Part shown: one piece after another, positions 30,585-41,061 of the stretch | Layout of the letters: every line of letters begins with the position of its first letter | How positions within the stretch are numbered: the first letter of the stretch is position 1 | Assembly: GCF_013426205.1 (NCBI RefSeq) | Contig: NC_089428.1 | Location: 2,356,001 to 2,420,000, forward strand | Length of the DNA stretch: 64,000 nucleotides | Origin: Metarhizium brunneum | Lineage: Eukaryota > Ascomycota > Sordariomycetes > Hypocreales > Clavicipitaceae | Direction: 5' to 3' | Notes under the pieces: model-generated | Databases searched by the model: none | What the model saw: only the letters and a program-made list of their open reading frames with translations | What the model was told of the DNA's origin: nothing | Position numbers and translations under genes: made by a program

Positions 30585-33158
30585 ATGCGTTCGTTGTGAC
30601 TAGTCCGTGTACATTTTGCGAATAGTGAGACTGAACTCTGCAGATGCGCCCGATGCCGTCGGCAAAAGATCAAATGCAGTGGAACTCGCCCTTGTGAGGC
30701 ATGTAGCAAGCGCAAGCTATCATGTCAGTATGACGATTATGGCCAGAAAGTCCTAGTTACAAGAGGGTTTGTCGTCTCCCTATTTTGATACGTCTGGTAC
30801 AAACTAAGTCTATTCTTCAAAGCTATCTTGCATCCCTTCAAGATCGGGCCGCCCAAATACACCCAGGCGCTGATATGGCCAATACAACTGGCCAAGGCGA
30901 CTTCACCCCCATGACACAAACCAACCAGAACGATTCATGCACATCATGGAATTGTACGTCCCTCGTAAGCAGCGAACTCTAGACCAAGAAACGGCGCTCA
31001 CTGTGCATTAATGACAGCAGCCAATGTCTCTCGACGCCTGCAGCCTCAACCGAATCTTCAAGCGATGGAGCAAACCGACTCGCGCAACACTGTCGTCCAA
31101 GACGACCAGCTAGACAACAGCATATCCGAGTCTCCAGACACTGCTCCCTTGACGAATCCACTATCGACAGGGCCGTCGACCTTTATGCTGTCCGACACAG
31201 GAAAGACGTGTGAGTAGCCAGGCCAAGCGTGTCCAAGCGAATCGCCAACGCTGATACCAGCATCTAGTCTACTTGGGGCATTCGTCCAACTGGTCCTTCA
31301 CCCGACGCATCTTGAGCATCACCTACGAGCACGTGCACCGGGTTTCTCTGCCATCCACGGCACTCATGTTCGACGGCAAAGTCTACATGTTGGACTGGTC
31401 CAGCGCCTCGGCTCAACCGGTGCTGCCCAATCTCGACTACGCCATCCACCTGATTAACAATGTCAAGTTTCACTGCTCGCCAATGTACCACTTGTTCGAC
31501 GAGGACGTCTTCCTCAACAGCCTGCACGCGCACTACCGAGGGGACCAGACGCCACGCGGCCTCGTCCAGCAACTATGGTTCATCCAGTTCATGCTGATAC
31601 TCGCGTTCGGGAAAGCCCTCACCTCCAAGTCGAGCAGAAACAACCAGCCCCCCGGCGCGAGCTTCTTCACGCACGCCATTCACCTCCTGCCCAACATGGC
31701 GGTTCTCTGGGACGAGCCCGTGCAGGCTGCCGAGATTCTGTGCTGTATAGCCCTGTACCTCCATTGCATCGAGCACCGTGGCTCTGCGTACAACTATGTG
31801 AGACTCGCCTTGTCTTTTTTTTGGACAAGCCAGGCAAGGAAGCTGATGTGACACGAGTAGATTGGGCAAGCCGTACGGCTGGCAATGAGCCATGGCCTCC
31901 ACACGAATCTAAGCTCGCACCACGTTGAGAACGCGCTGGTTCCGCGATGCCGCAGAATCTGGTGGACGATTCTCGTTCTCGACCGACAAATGACGTATCT
32001 GATGGGCCTGTCGCAGTCGATCCGGGACGACGACGTGACGGCGCCGCTGCCAGAGTTTGAAGGCGACGGCTTCCGCACCGCCGCGTTTGCCATGCGGACC
32101 AGGCTGTCGCATTTCATTGCGACCATCGACAGAGGTGTGTTGTGCGGCCCCCGTCTCCCCTGTGCCCTCAATGTTGTCCAATTTGAACCAGTCCCTGACC
32201 AGACGTGCCCTGATGGAAGCGATATACGGGCCCGACGGGCGGCTGAGCAGCAATTTCCTCCTCCGGACAAAGGATACGCTGGCGAGCATGGCAGGGCTCC
32301 CGGACGAGCTGCACCGGCAGTTTCCCCTGGATCTGAATAGCAAGAGAGTCGGGGTGTCGCGGTTGTCGGCGCATATTCACCTGCTTTTTCACCAGGTACG
32401 CTGCATGTGTCCCTTGGGCCTGTCGGCAAGTTCCAACACTGACGCTGGATGATGGCTCGCAGTGTATTATTCTCGCGACACGGCCGGTGTTGTTCTGCTT
32501 CTACAAGATCCGTCTTGAGACGCCACGCTTGTATCGGCATATTTTCAATTCCTCACACGCCGTCGAGAGTCTGCTGCGCATGTGTCTCGACTCGTCGCAG
32601 CACGTAATTTCCATCCTGGAGTGCCTCCAGGGCGAGGGCCTCATTGGTACGCATGCCGCTTGCTTTGTAGACGTAATTCCTGACAGTACCCCTGCAGAGA
32701 CATTTCTTTCGTACGATCTCGAGGCACTCTTTATTTCCATGACGAATCTCCTCGCGGCGCCGGTTCTGTACCAAGACTCGGGTTCGGCCTGGACGTCGTG
32801 GCGTCAACGAGCGTACGCGATCCTGGGCGAGATATCCAAGTGCGGCAATCTGATTGCGCAGTATCAGCAGTCTGAGCTGCGGCACCTCGAACAAATGATT
32901 GACGGGCTCTGCATGGCGGAGACAATAGAGCCCGCGCAGCCATCTCGCGAGGATGGTACTGATGTGTCGGCCGTGGCGGATGTTGGTCCCCTGGGATTTT
33001 CTGTCGCCGAAGATGCTTTGCCTAGCCCTGCGGCTGACGATGTGCTGGATGGGAATTACATTGGAGCTGGGTTTTCCACGGCCCAGATCATGGACATGGT
33101 GAATTCTATCGATACGGAGCATGGCGAGTGGATGTCGCAGGCGTTGTTCGAGGCATAG
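30585..33158 (+). CDS. Zn2Cys6 transcription factor, PrnA/Put3-like
   Basis: Nine exons: 30585..30595, 30644..30766, 30823..30953, 31021..31209, 31268..31797, 31861..32136, 32192..32395, 32463..32646 and 32698..33158, 702 residues. The zinc cluster begins at residue 5: CARCRRQKIKCSGTRPC followed by EACSKRKLSC, a complete six-Cys set. It is followed directly by a KVLVTRGYLASLQDRAA linker and coiled coil, as in the Put3 group. A fungal-specific MHR domain follows (RLAMSHGLH, RRIWWTILVLDRQMTYLMG). The first exon is only 11 nt and that intron is the least certain, as is the GTGTTG donor at 32137. The protein sits next to proline catabolic genes, so I infer a proline-responsive activator of the cluster. 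Confidence 0.92.
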
Positions 33159-33309
33159 GCTACATATATGCACCAGATGGTATTGGCAAAATGCGATCTG
33201 GAGCAGAAACAAGCGTCTTTGCTTCGTCATCTGTCTGGCTGGAAACTATTTAATTCAACCCGACATGGACGGTTGGCGTCCATCGCCAGGACCGGCTCAC
33301 AAGTTCCAG

Positions 33310-34721
33310 CTACAACCTACATGTAGGATTCGTAGGCTCAACAGAAGACAACTCCCTCGTCTCACCCACTCTCCAGCTCACCTCGTCTCCCCCACGACTA
33401 CCTGACATTTCCGCTTTCTGATCTTTCCAGCGCCAACGGGCCTCGTGCTGCATGCCATCAGCCGCACTCAGCAGGTGCGCCACCCACGATCCCACAATAG
33501 GAAACATCTTGAAGCCGTGGCCCGAGTCGCCCGACAGGACAACGACCGAGGACCGCGTCCCGGGCACATAGTCGACAATGTAGTCGGAGTCGCTCGTGTC
33601 GGCAAACCAGCACAGAGACCTCTTGACCAGCGGCCGCTCCGCCAGCGCAGGCAAAGTATGAGCCAGCAGCCGCCGCAGCTTTCCCTCATCGTCGCCCGGC
33701 AGGAACGCGCTCCGGGACAGATCCCCCGGGGGCAGCGAAACGCCCGTCCTGCCGTCGGTATTGACGATGCCGGCCCCCATGGGACACAGCTTGAGCAACT
33801 TGGTTCCCGGGTCAGGCTCGAAAAAGAAGCCCAGGTCGCGCGCGTACGTGACGGGTATGCCCCTGAGCGCGGAGGCCTCGTCGTCGGTGAGCTGGACGTG
33901 CGCGACGGACCAGCACCTCGCCACGACCTGGGAGCCGAGTTGGGGAACGAGCTGCGTCGCCCACGCGCCCGCGGCGACGACGACGAGCCGCGCCGGGTAG
34001 AAGGCGCCGTTTGCGGTCTCGACGCCGCGCGCGGTTTGGCCGGCAGCACCCGAGCCGTCGGCCGAGGGGGCCTCGTAGCGGATGCCGACTACTTGGTTGC
34101 CGGGGCCTAGACGGAACCGGACGCCTGACTGGCAGAGATGCCGGTGGACGGCGGCCAGGGCATGCCCGGACTGCGCGTAGCCGGCGCAGCGATTCAGATA
34201 GCCTCTCCAGCCGGGGAGCGGCCCGTCGTGGAACTGCGGCACATGGTGGAGGATATCGCGTCTGGTGTTTATGCTGACGAGCTGCCGGCGCAGTTGGGCG
34301 TTTTGCTCGGCCGACGCCCGGAACCGCTGCATCGTGGCGACGGCCTTTTCTGGAGCCGTCTCGGACACGCAGTGCAGGAACCCCGTCTGGTGGTAGTACG
34401 GGGCGAAGAGCGGCGTCCTCCAGGCCGACATTGCTTTCTGGACGGGGGCCGAAGCAGAGACGGCCGACTGTCAGTCTGATGCCTATTGCCGGGATAGACG
34501 CGGCTGTGGTTGCTTACCAGTGCCATCTCTGTGTAGAAGGCGTCTTCGTATTCGGCTCTGACAATCTTGTTGAGGTCATTTGCGGCCGAATACCGCGATG
34601 GCACCGCGTCGTCCTTGTCTAGGACGGTAATGTCGTTGTATCCGGCTCTGGACAGGTGCAGCGCCGTGGACAGGCCAAAGGCACCGGCGCCAACGATGAC
34701 AATGGGCGTAGAGTTTGCCAT
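33310..34721 (-). CDS. FAD-dependent amine oxidase (sarcosine / pipecolate / saccharopine oxidase family)
   Basis: Two exons on the minus strand: 34518..34721 and 33310..34437, 443 residues. The N-terminal dinucleotide-binding site is IVIVGAGAFGLSTALHLS (Gly11-x-Gly13-x-x-Gly16). The YSAANDLNKIVRAEYED block, WRTPLFAPYYHQTGFLH and the C-terminal CWFADTSDSDYIVDY then GDSGHGFKMFPIVGSWVA are the hallmarks of the monomeric sarcosine oxidase/fructosyl-amino-acid oxidase fold. The Cys in CWFADT is in the position that carries covalent FAD in this family. There is no clear peroxisomal SKL end; it ends in TCRL. Divergent from the P5C reductase gene across a 0.9 kb intergenic region, it is part of the proline block. 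Possible substrates are N-methylproline, proline, pipecolate or sarcosine. Confidence 0.93.
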
Positions 34722-34913
34722 GTTTGACGCTTCAGCTTTGGGTCGACTTTGGTAGCTCCGAGTAGTCGACTGCGCGATATGAATGATGAGCTGATTATTG
34801 TGTACTTGTGAGGTGTCGGCCGTTTCGTCCGCATACACTGGACCCTCGGGTGGCTTGCCGAGACGGTGGAGGTTCAATGTTGCTTTGCCTCGCTTTTGTA
34901 ATGGTGTAATCGG

Positions 34914-34927
34914 CGGGAATACACCCG
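34914..34927. promoter_or_regulatory. CGG-N8-CCG inverted motif (candidate Zn2Cys6 site)
   Basis: A perfect CGG/CCG inverted pair with eight bases between, 193 bp upstream of the FAD oxidase start. The arrangement matches binding sites of dimeric Zn2Cys6 proteins; yeast Put3 uses a spacing of ten. Confidence 0.35.
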
Positions 34928-35078
34928 AGGGTTTGGCAGGGCTCTAGTGCCTCGGCAGATATCTCCTGTATAGATTGTATAGTGCGGAATATCTAGATGC
35001 ATGTATGGTCCATGGCAGGATATATTTGTCTATCAATAAGTTACGATACGTTTTGGTATAGCCTCAAGTATGATACCA

Positions 35079-35092
35079 GGGTTAGGGTTAGG
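35079..35092 (+). repeat. short interstitial telomere-like repeat
   Basis: GGGTTAGGGTTAGG, just over two units of the fungal TTAGGG telomere repeat, in intergenic DNA. Confidence 0.6.
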
Positions 35093-35629
35093 TTGTATAT
35101 ATTTTGCCTCCCATCGTCACTGCCGACTTGAAGCACCAGTAACATTGTTGCTATCAATTAATTCTATAGATAGATCGCGAAAAGAGGAAACATCACTACT
35201 CAAAGCAACTTTGCGTTCCGGAATTGAAGAGAATAACCTTGCTCCATGCTTGGCCGCAAGACTGCCATGGCATCCAATGTACTTCGGGTTCGCTCCCGTA
35301 TCTACCTACAGGGAGGCAGGCTCATTACTATTCAATGTTGTACAGAGTCATGTGATACAGCCTGACCCGTACCCGAGGAGAGATTAGAAGCCCTACATAA
35401 ACAGGCCACAAAATATCCACGATAATTGGAATTGATCAATATCCATCCCTTGTCAACAATTACACTGATCCCGGTCCGAGGTAGGTATGTCGTCACCATA
35501 AATTCTGCAGCCCAAGGCAGTTAACATTCTACATCGTCTACAGTGATCTGAACTCTTGAAAGGGCCTCACAGCTGTCGTTTCTTCTCAGAGAGCGCTCTC
35601 TTGGTTATAGCTCCGAGCCGGTAAACACC

Positions 35630-36650
35630 ATGGGCGATAAGCAGGGTTTAACATTGTGCTTCATAGGATGCGGTTAGTAATATTTTGGCGATGAACCCGG
35701 AAGGAATCCTAGTTTCATGGCACTCTTTCAACCGTAATGCTCACGGAGAAACCACGAAATTAGGCAATCTAGGAACCGCAATTCTAGGTGGCCTGCTCAG
35801 TACTCCGAAGGAAGGCCCGGAAGGAATATGTCCATTTTCTCAATTCATTGTCAGCGTGCGAACCGAGGTGTCCGTCACCAGATTGCAGGAAGAATTCTGC
35901 CAGCATCAAGACAAACTACGCATTTACCAAAACCAGAACGAACGGGCAGTTGATGAGTCTGATGTCATTATTCTAGCCACGGACCCTGCCGATGTAGCTT
36001 CAGTACTCACCGCGCAAGGTATGCGCGACAACTTGGTTGGCAAGCTGCTCATAAGCGTCGCTGCGGGATGGACGAGGCAGAAACTCGAAACCATGATCTA
36101 TGGCAGAGAAATAATCCCAGAAGAAATTTCAGGAGTGGATTATCCAAAGCAAGTCTGGGTTATTCGCACCCTTCCCAACGTGGCCGCGGTGGTTCATCAA
36201 GGGCTCACCGTCATTGAGACGCCTCAGCCCGAACTGCCAACACGCTACCTAGCACTCACCAGGGCGATTTTCGACCGTATAGGAAAGACAATAGTTCTGC
36301 CCCCGAGTCTGTTAGATGCGGCCACAGTGGTGGGCGGATCGACACCCGCCTTCTTCGCCATCATCTGCGAAGCCCTCATTGATGCTTCTGTTGCCGTAGG
36401 AGTCCCGCGCGACGTGGCTCATGCTGGTATTGCACAGGCGATGCTGGGCACAGCCCATATGCTACAGACGGGCATGCAGCCTGCTGCTATCAAAGACAAA
36501 GGAACCTCTCCCGAGGGCTGTACAATGAGCGGCTTGATGGTGTTGGAAGAGACCGCCGTGAGAGGGCATGTTGGCCGGGCGCTTCGAGAGGCTGTCACGG
36601 TTGCTCGCCTGATGGGCAGCGATGTACACTTAAATGACACTAGAAAGTAA
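35630..36650 (+). CDS. pyrroline-5-carboxylate reductase
   Basis: Two exons: 35630..35672 and 35764..36650, 309 residues. The Rossmann dinucleotide motif is CFIGCGNLGTAILGGLL (Gly13-x-Gly15-x-x-Gly18), split by the intron after Gly. Family blocks follow: DVIILATDPADV, VIRTLPNVAAVVHQGLTVI, SLLDAATVVGGSTPAFFAIICEALIDASVAVGVP, and the substrate-binding TSPEGCTMSGLMVLEE near the C-terminus. It reduces P5C to proline with NAD(P)H, the last step of proline synthesis, and is probably cytosolic (no targeting signal). Finding it head-to-head with an amine oxidase and upstream of P5C dehydrogenase is unexpected for a degradative cluster. It may be a second, inducible paralogue, perhaps acting on a related imine. 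Confidence 0.93.
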
Positions 36651-37193
36651 ACCAGAACCCTGTTTGTGTAAATATCCTGGTCGCCTATTCAAAAGATGAC
36701 GGGTTTACCGTTTTGCAATGTCTTTCCACGTATCACGCATAGACACGCAAATTTGCATTCGCAGAGCATCGTCTTTCGAATGCAGGTCTTTTTCTGGTCC
36801 CCTGAAACTGAAGTAATTTCCCCAAGTACCTCGTTATTTTTGGGTGCCACCCTCGCCACACAGTCGAGTCTCGGCAAAAGAGCCGTGGTGCATTCTGTGA
36901 GCCCTCATCGGCAGCGCTTCCGAGTGTGGAACCGACCGTCGCCGAAGTCGTTTCCCGCAAGTTTGTGTAAGCTGCCTGAACCAGATTAAAAAGGTCGATT
37001 CAAGTTGGGAATTTCTGTACATATGTGGACCAAATGGTGCAGGCAGGCTCGGTCTTTGCCCGCTTGTTCAGCAAGCGAGATTCTCTCCATCTCCTGGTCG
37101 CACTTGAGAATTCCACAAAAAACAAAACGCCAACCATTGGATATCGCCATACAAGTAAACCCAGTGAAAAGGGCAATCCCGAACTCGACAATC
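36651..37193. promoter_or_regulatory. intergenic, promoter of P5C dehydrogenase gene
   Basis: It holds no gene. A CGG-N8-CCG motif lies at 36872-36885, about 310 bp upstream of the ATG. Confidence 0.45.
36872..36885. promoter_or_regulatory. CGG-N8-CCG inverted motif (candidate Zn2Cys6 site)
   Basis: Same half-sites and spacing as the motifs at 34914 and 40889, upstream of the P5C dehydrogenase gene. Confidence 0.35.
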
Positions 37194-39149
37194 ATGGCTA
37201 CACGGCTGGCGGCTCGCACTCGACCGAAATTGCTTCTGACGACTTGCAGTCGGTCGACGTGCCTCGTTCAGACGAGGACAAAAGTCACGATCCCCTTTCG
37301 ACTGCCAGACGAACGAAATGAGCCAAATGTAACGTCGCCTCTGATTGTCAATCTTTCAAAAATACATTGAATTAACGTGGTTTAATTCCAGCCCGAGTAC
37401 CGAAGAGGCTCTGCAGAGCGGACTCAAGTAGAAAGGGAGCTGGCACGCCTCCGGGCTTCACTCCCCGTCAGAAGTGACATATTCTACAATGGCCAAGCAC
37501 AGGCGGCTCAAGATTCCGAGATGCAGGTCCTGCCCGCAGAAAATAAGACAGTCTTTACCAACTTCCCACTGGCTTCCAAGGAGCAAGTGAACAAGGCCAT
37601 CGACTCGGCGCTCCTCGCCAAAAGGGAATGGCAAGAGATGCCATTTGTAGACAGGGCCGCGGTATTTCTCAAGGCGGCGGAGCTTGTTTCGGGAAAGTAT
37701 CGATATGAGCTTATTGCAGCAACCATGCTAGGGCAGGGCAAGAACGTTTGGCAGGCGGAAATTGACGCTGCGGCCGAGCTGGCAGACTTCTTCCGATTAA
37801 ACTGCAATTATGCCGCAGAACTACTTGCGAGACAGCCCACCCGTGGCACAGACGGAGTCTGGACGTGAGTAAACATTTTTCATCTTCACTGTTGGCGTCT
37901 TACTGACCGTTCCGTCTCAGACGAGTCGAGCATCGCCCCTTGGAGGGCTTTGTCTACGCCGTTTCTCCTTTCAACTTTACAGCCTTGGGTGGCGCCCTCA
38001 TTTCCGGCCCAGCTTTAATGGGCAATGTCGTGGTGTGGAAGCCTTCCCCCTACTGCATCTACCCTAGCACCTTAATCTACAAGATAGTGCTGGAGGCTGG
38101 TCTGCCAACGGACGTGATCCAAATGGTGCCAGGTGATGCCGAGCAAGTGACGAGCACAGTCTTGGACCACCAGGACTTTGCGGGAATCAACTTTATCGGA
38201 TCATCCCATGTCTTTCGCTCCATCTATGCCAAGATTGGGCAAGGCATCGGCAGCAAGAAATACCGCGAGTTTCCTCGCATTGTCGGAGAGACCAGCGGCA
38301 AGAATTTCCAGCTGGTCCACGCATCGGGCGATATTCCAAGCGCAGTCAACCACGCCATCCGCGGCGCCTTCGAGTACCAAGGCCAAAAGTGTTCGGCTAC
38401 CTCGCGCGTCTATGTCCCCGAGTCTCGGGCCCAGGAGTTCATTGCCCGTCTCAAAGCCGGGGTCGAAAAGATGACCATTGGGAGCCCCGACGAGGATTTC
38501 GAGGCCTTCATGGGCCCCGTCATCCACAAACACTCCTTCGACAAGATCAAGAATATCATTGAAGAGAGCAATAAGGACCCCTGTTTGGAGTTGATCACGG
38601 GCGGCAAATGCAATGATTCTCAGGGGTACTATATTGCCCCAACCGTGTACCTGGCCCAGTCGCCTGACCACGAGCTGTTCAACAAGGAGATTTTCGGGCC
38701 CGTGCTTGTAATTCATGTGTATCCCGACGCTAAATGGGGCGAAACTTTGCAAAGCGTGGATAAAAACGGCGGCGGGTTTGCTCTAACTGGTGCCGTTTTT
38801 GCAAAGGATCGCAAGATCATCCGTCAGGTCGAGGATACCTTGCGCTACAGTGCAGGCAATTTCTACATCAGTAAGTCTGCTTTCGCAGTTATTCAACCGT
38901 CATCGCGTACCTCTTTGCCTCTTTGTCTTAACCGAGTTGCCTCTGCTAGATTGCAAAACCACGGCGGCCTTGATTGGCCAGCAGACATTCGGGGGAGCTC
39001 GCTCAAGCGGTACAAACGATAAGGCGGGAAGTTCGGATATCTTGCGGCGGTTCACGAGCCCGAGAACCATCAAGGAGGAGTTTTCTCCTCTGGGTGCGTT
39101 TACTTACCCAAGCAACGAGTCCGGCGAGCGTAACCAAGCTGTAGCATAA
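37194..39149 (+). CDS. prnC: mitochondrial delta-1-pyrroline-5-carboxylate dehydrogenase (PrnC/Put2 type)
   Basis: Four exons: 37194..37328, 37392..37864, 37921..38870 and 38950..39149, 585 residues. The first ~37 residues are Arg/Thr/Ser-rich without acids, a mitochondrial presequence. The aldehyde dehydrogenase core shows SPFNFTALGG, NVVVWKPS, NFIGSSHVF, the general-base Glu in VGETSGKN (about 326) and the catalytic Cys in EYQGQKCSATSR (about 360). EIFGPVLVIHVYPD and NCKTTAALIGQQTFGGARSSGTNDKAG are signatures of the P5CDH branch. It oxidises glutamate semialdehyde to glutamate with NAD+, step two of proline catabolism, in the matrix. The symbol is given by homology to the Aspergillus prn cluster. 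Confidence 0.97.
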
Positions 39150-41061
39150 CGAGCGAGGAGAAAGTGTTTCAATGGAACTATGGTACTTTAATCAAGATGA
39201 AGTACACAGGTCCTCTTGGTCCATTGGTTTTCTTTCAACTTTGTTTGAGATTGTAGTGACTGTACCACCATGAGCGCTTGTAGGGCAAGACAGTGACATT
39301 CTCACACGAGACGCAATCGATTTACGGACGTTGATGAAGACCAGCATTACCGCTATGAAAGAGAGCAGCGCTCGGCGAGATGACAGTATATTCGGAAAGA
39401 CTCAGCAGAATTCGCCTTGATCAGCGTCCCGATTCTACATGCCCGCATCACCTACCTCTAGAAACTGATGTCCAACATTTCCTCATGAACATTTATCCTC
39501 AGCTTTCCCACACCAATCAGCTTATTCTGGCTGGATTGTTCTTGTACAGTGTACGAGTTTCCAGGCTACGAACAGCAGGTTTGCAATTTCAGGCATGGCG
39601 TAGTGCGTATTAATCCCCTTGACATCCCGAAGCCACACAACAACAACTGTATATCGGCTGTAGACAACAGTCATGAGCAGGAGTCCTAGGACACAATATG
39701 GTTGGAAGCAGCCGTATTTTTGGGTGCTGCCATTGGCCAAGAATATGTACTCGTGTGGCGTGCTGAAAGCAAAGGTAGGTACAAGGTGATTTGCAAGCCC
39801 AGCCGCCCAAGGTTAACGGACCAGCTTAACACCTTGGCTTCTCCCGTCGATGGATTTAAGTGGATCTGATGATTCCGACGTCGGGCACACGATTTGCCCA
39901 TTGTAAAGGCCATGTTCCCCAGCAGTCGTCCCATCACACACTCCTTCCTTCTGAACCACCATTCATTTTGCCCACAGGTTTTGCGGACGCAACGTACCCG
40001 GGTGGCGAGACCAATGAGGAATGTTTTGTAAACCCGACTCCTGCTGGCACGACATCAGTTATTGGCTCCGGGGGTAGCCGACACCTGTTAATCTCCTCTT
40101 GTATAAACTTGCCAAGAGTCGACCACCGTTGTCAACTAGATGATTCGGGATGACGGGGGATCAAGATATCGCACAATGGACTGTATACTGCAGCATGGCC
40201 TCTACCCCACGTTGGACTATTCTACATTACCCCGGATTCTGACTCGTGGAGGGCCCGGGCGCCGATCCGATGGATGGAGTTTTGTTGCAAGTTGGTGTGG
40301 ATGGTACGTGGCGCGCTACGGCAGTCCTTCCGATAGTCGGCAAGTGCACTCTCCGGCCGCCATGGTCTTTCTCGTTTGTCATGATAATCTAGGTGTTGAG
40401 TCCGAGCAGTCCGTTGGAGCCCAGAAATGGCTCTCGAACCGTCGTCTTCCCCGCATACTACCAAGTATTCCACCGCAGGACCGCTTGCCGCGGAAGACAT
40501 CAGTGGCACTGGTAGAGGGCTATGAGCATGTCTAGTATCTGATGTGAACACCTCTTTCACCCTGGGCCGAGGCAGCACCGGATGAGGAATACACGAATGA
40601 CTGATACAGGATAAGGCGCGCGCCCTTGGGCTGCTGCAAGGCCGCAGTATGACTATACAGTAGGGTAACAAGTTACAACATGTAAACTCAAGTGACCCAA
40701 GAACGGGGTACGTTATTAAAAACAACGTGGCCGGATCATTGGCCATTAGGCGCAGCACCTACTCAACGGGGAATGTTCGAGACAACCATGTGTTGCATGA
40801 TAGGGGTCACGCGGTGCAGAACTCGGAGCATAGTGAGCATATAGCATAGTACGATAGTACAAGTCTCCAGTATCGTACCACATAGTTTCGGCTTGCAACC
40901 CGACAAGCCTCCTTCGCAAACATGGCGTTGAACAGAAACGGGCGCTACGGCGCTACCAAGAACGCGGGGGATCGTGGCCATTAAAGTTTGCCAGTCGCCT
41001 CGCGACATAGTAGCCAAAGCCTCGGGCAACCCAGATTCTCGTCAACATACTCACTGAGGAG
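39150..41061. promoter_or_regulatory. 1.9 kb intergenic region upstream of proline dehydrogenase
   Basis: Open frames here are short and have no domain character. It contains a CGG-N8-CCG motif at 40889-40902, 160 bp before the proline dehydrogenase ATG. No permease gene is present in this gap. Confidence 0.45.
40889..40902. promoter_or_regulatory. CGG-N8-CCG inverted motif (candidate Zn2Cys6 site)
   Basis: CGG and CCG arms separated by eight bases, extended to a TCGG/CCGA palindrome. It is the closest of the three to a start codon. Confidence 0.4.

Larger units (their letters stand above)
34722..35629. promoter_or_regulatory. divergent promoter region of FAD oxidase and P5C reductase genes
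   Basis: About 0.9 kb with no convincing gene. It contains a CGG-N8-CCG inverted motif at 34914-34927, a telomere-like motif at 35079-35092 and a CCGAGCCGG just before the P5C reductase ATG. The open frame at 35070-35387 starts at the telomere-like motif and has no domain character. Confidence 0.5.

Noticed and set aside
32137..32191. Alternative donor AGAG|GTGTGT for intron 6 of the PrnA-like gene
   Set aside because: It changes phase and leads to a stop after either acceptor; the GGT|GTGTTG donor keeps the frame.
31573..32540. Long minus-strand frames opposite the PrnA-like gene
   Set aside because: The plus-strand exons form a complete Zn2Cys6 protein; the opposite frames are shadows.
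35070..35387. 105-codon frame upstream of P5C reductase
   Set aside because: Starts inside a telomere-like motif and lacks any domain or signal peptide; treated as intergenic.
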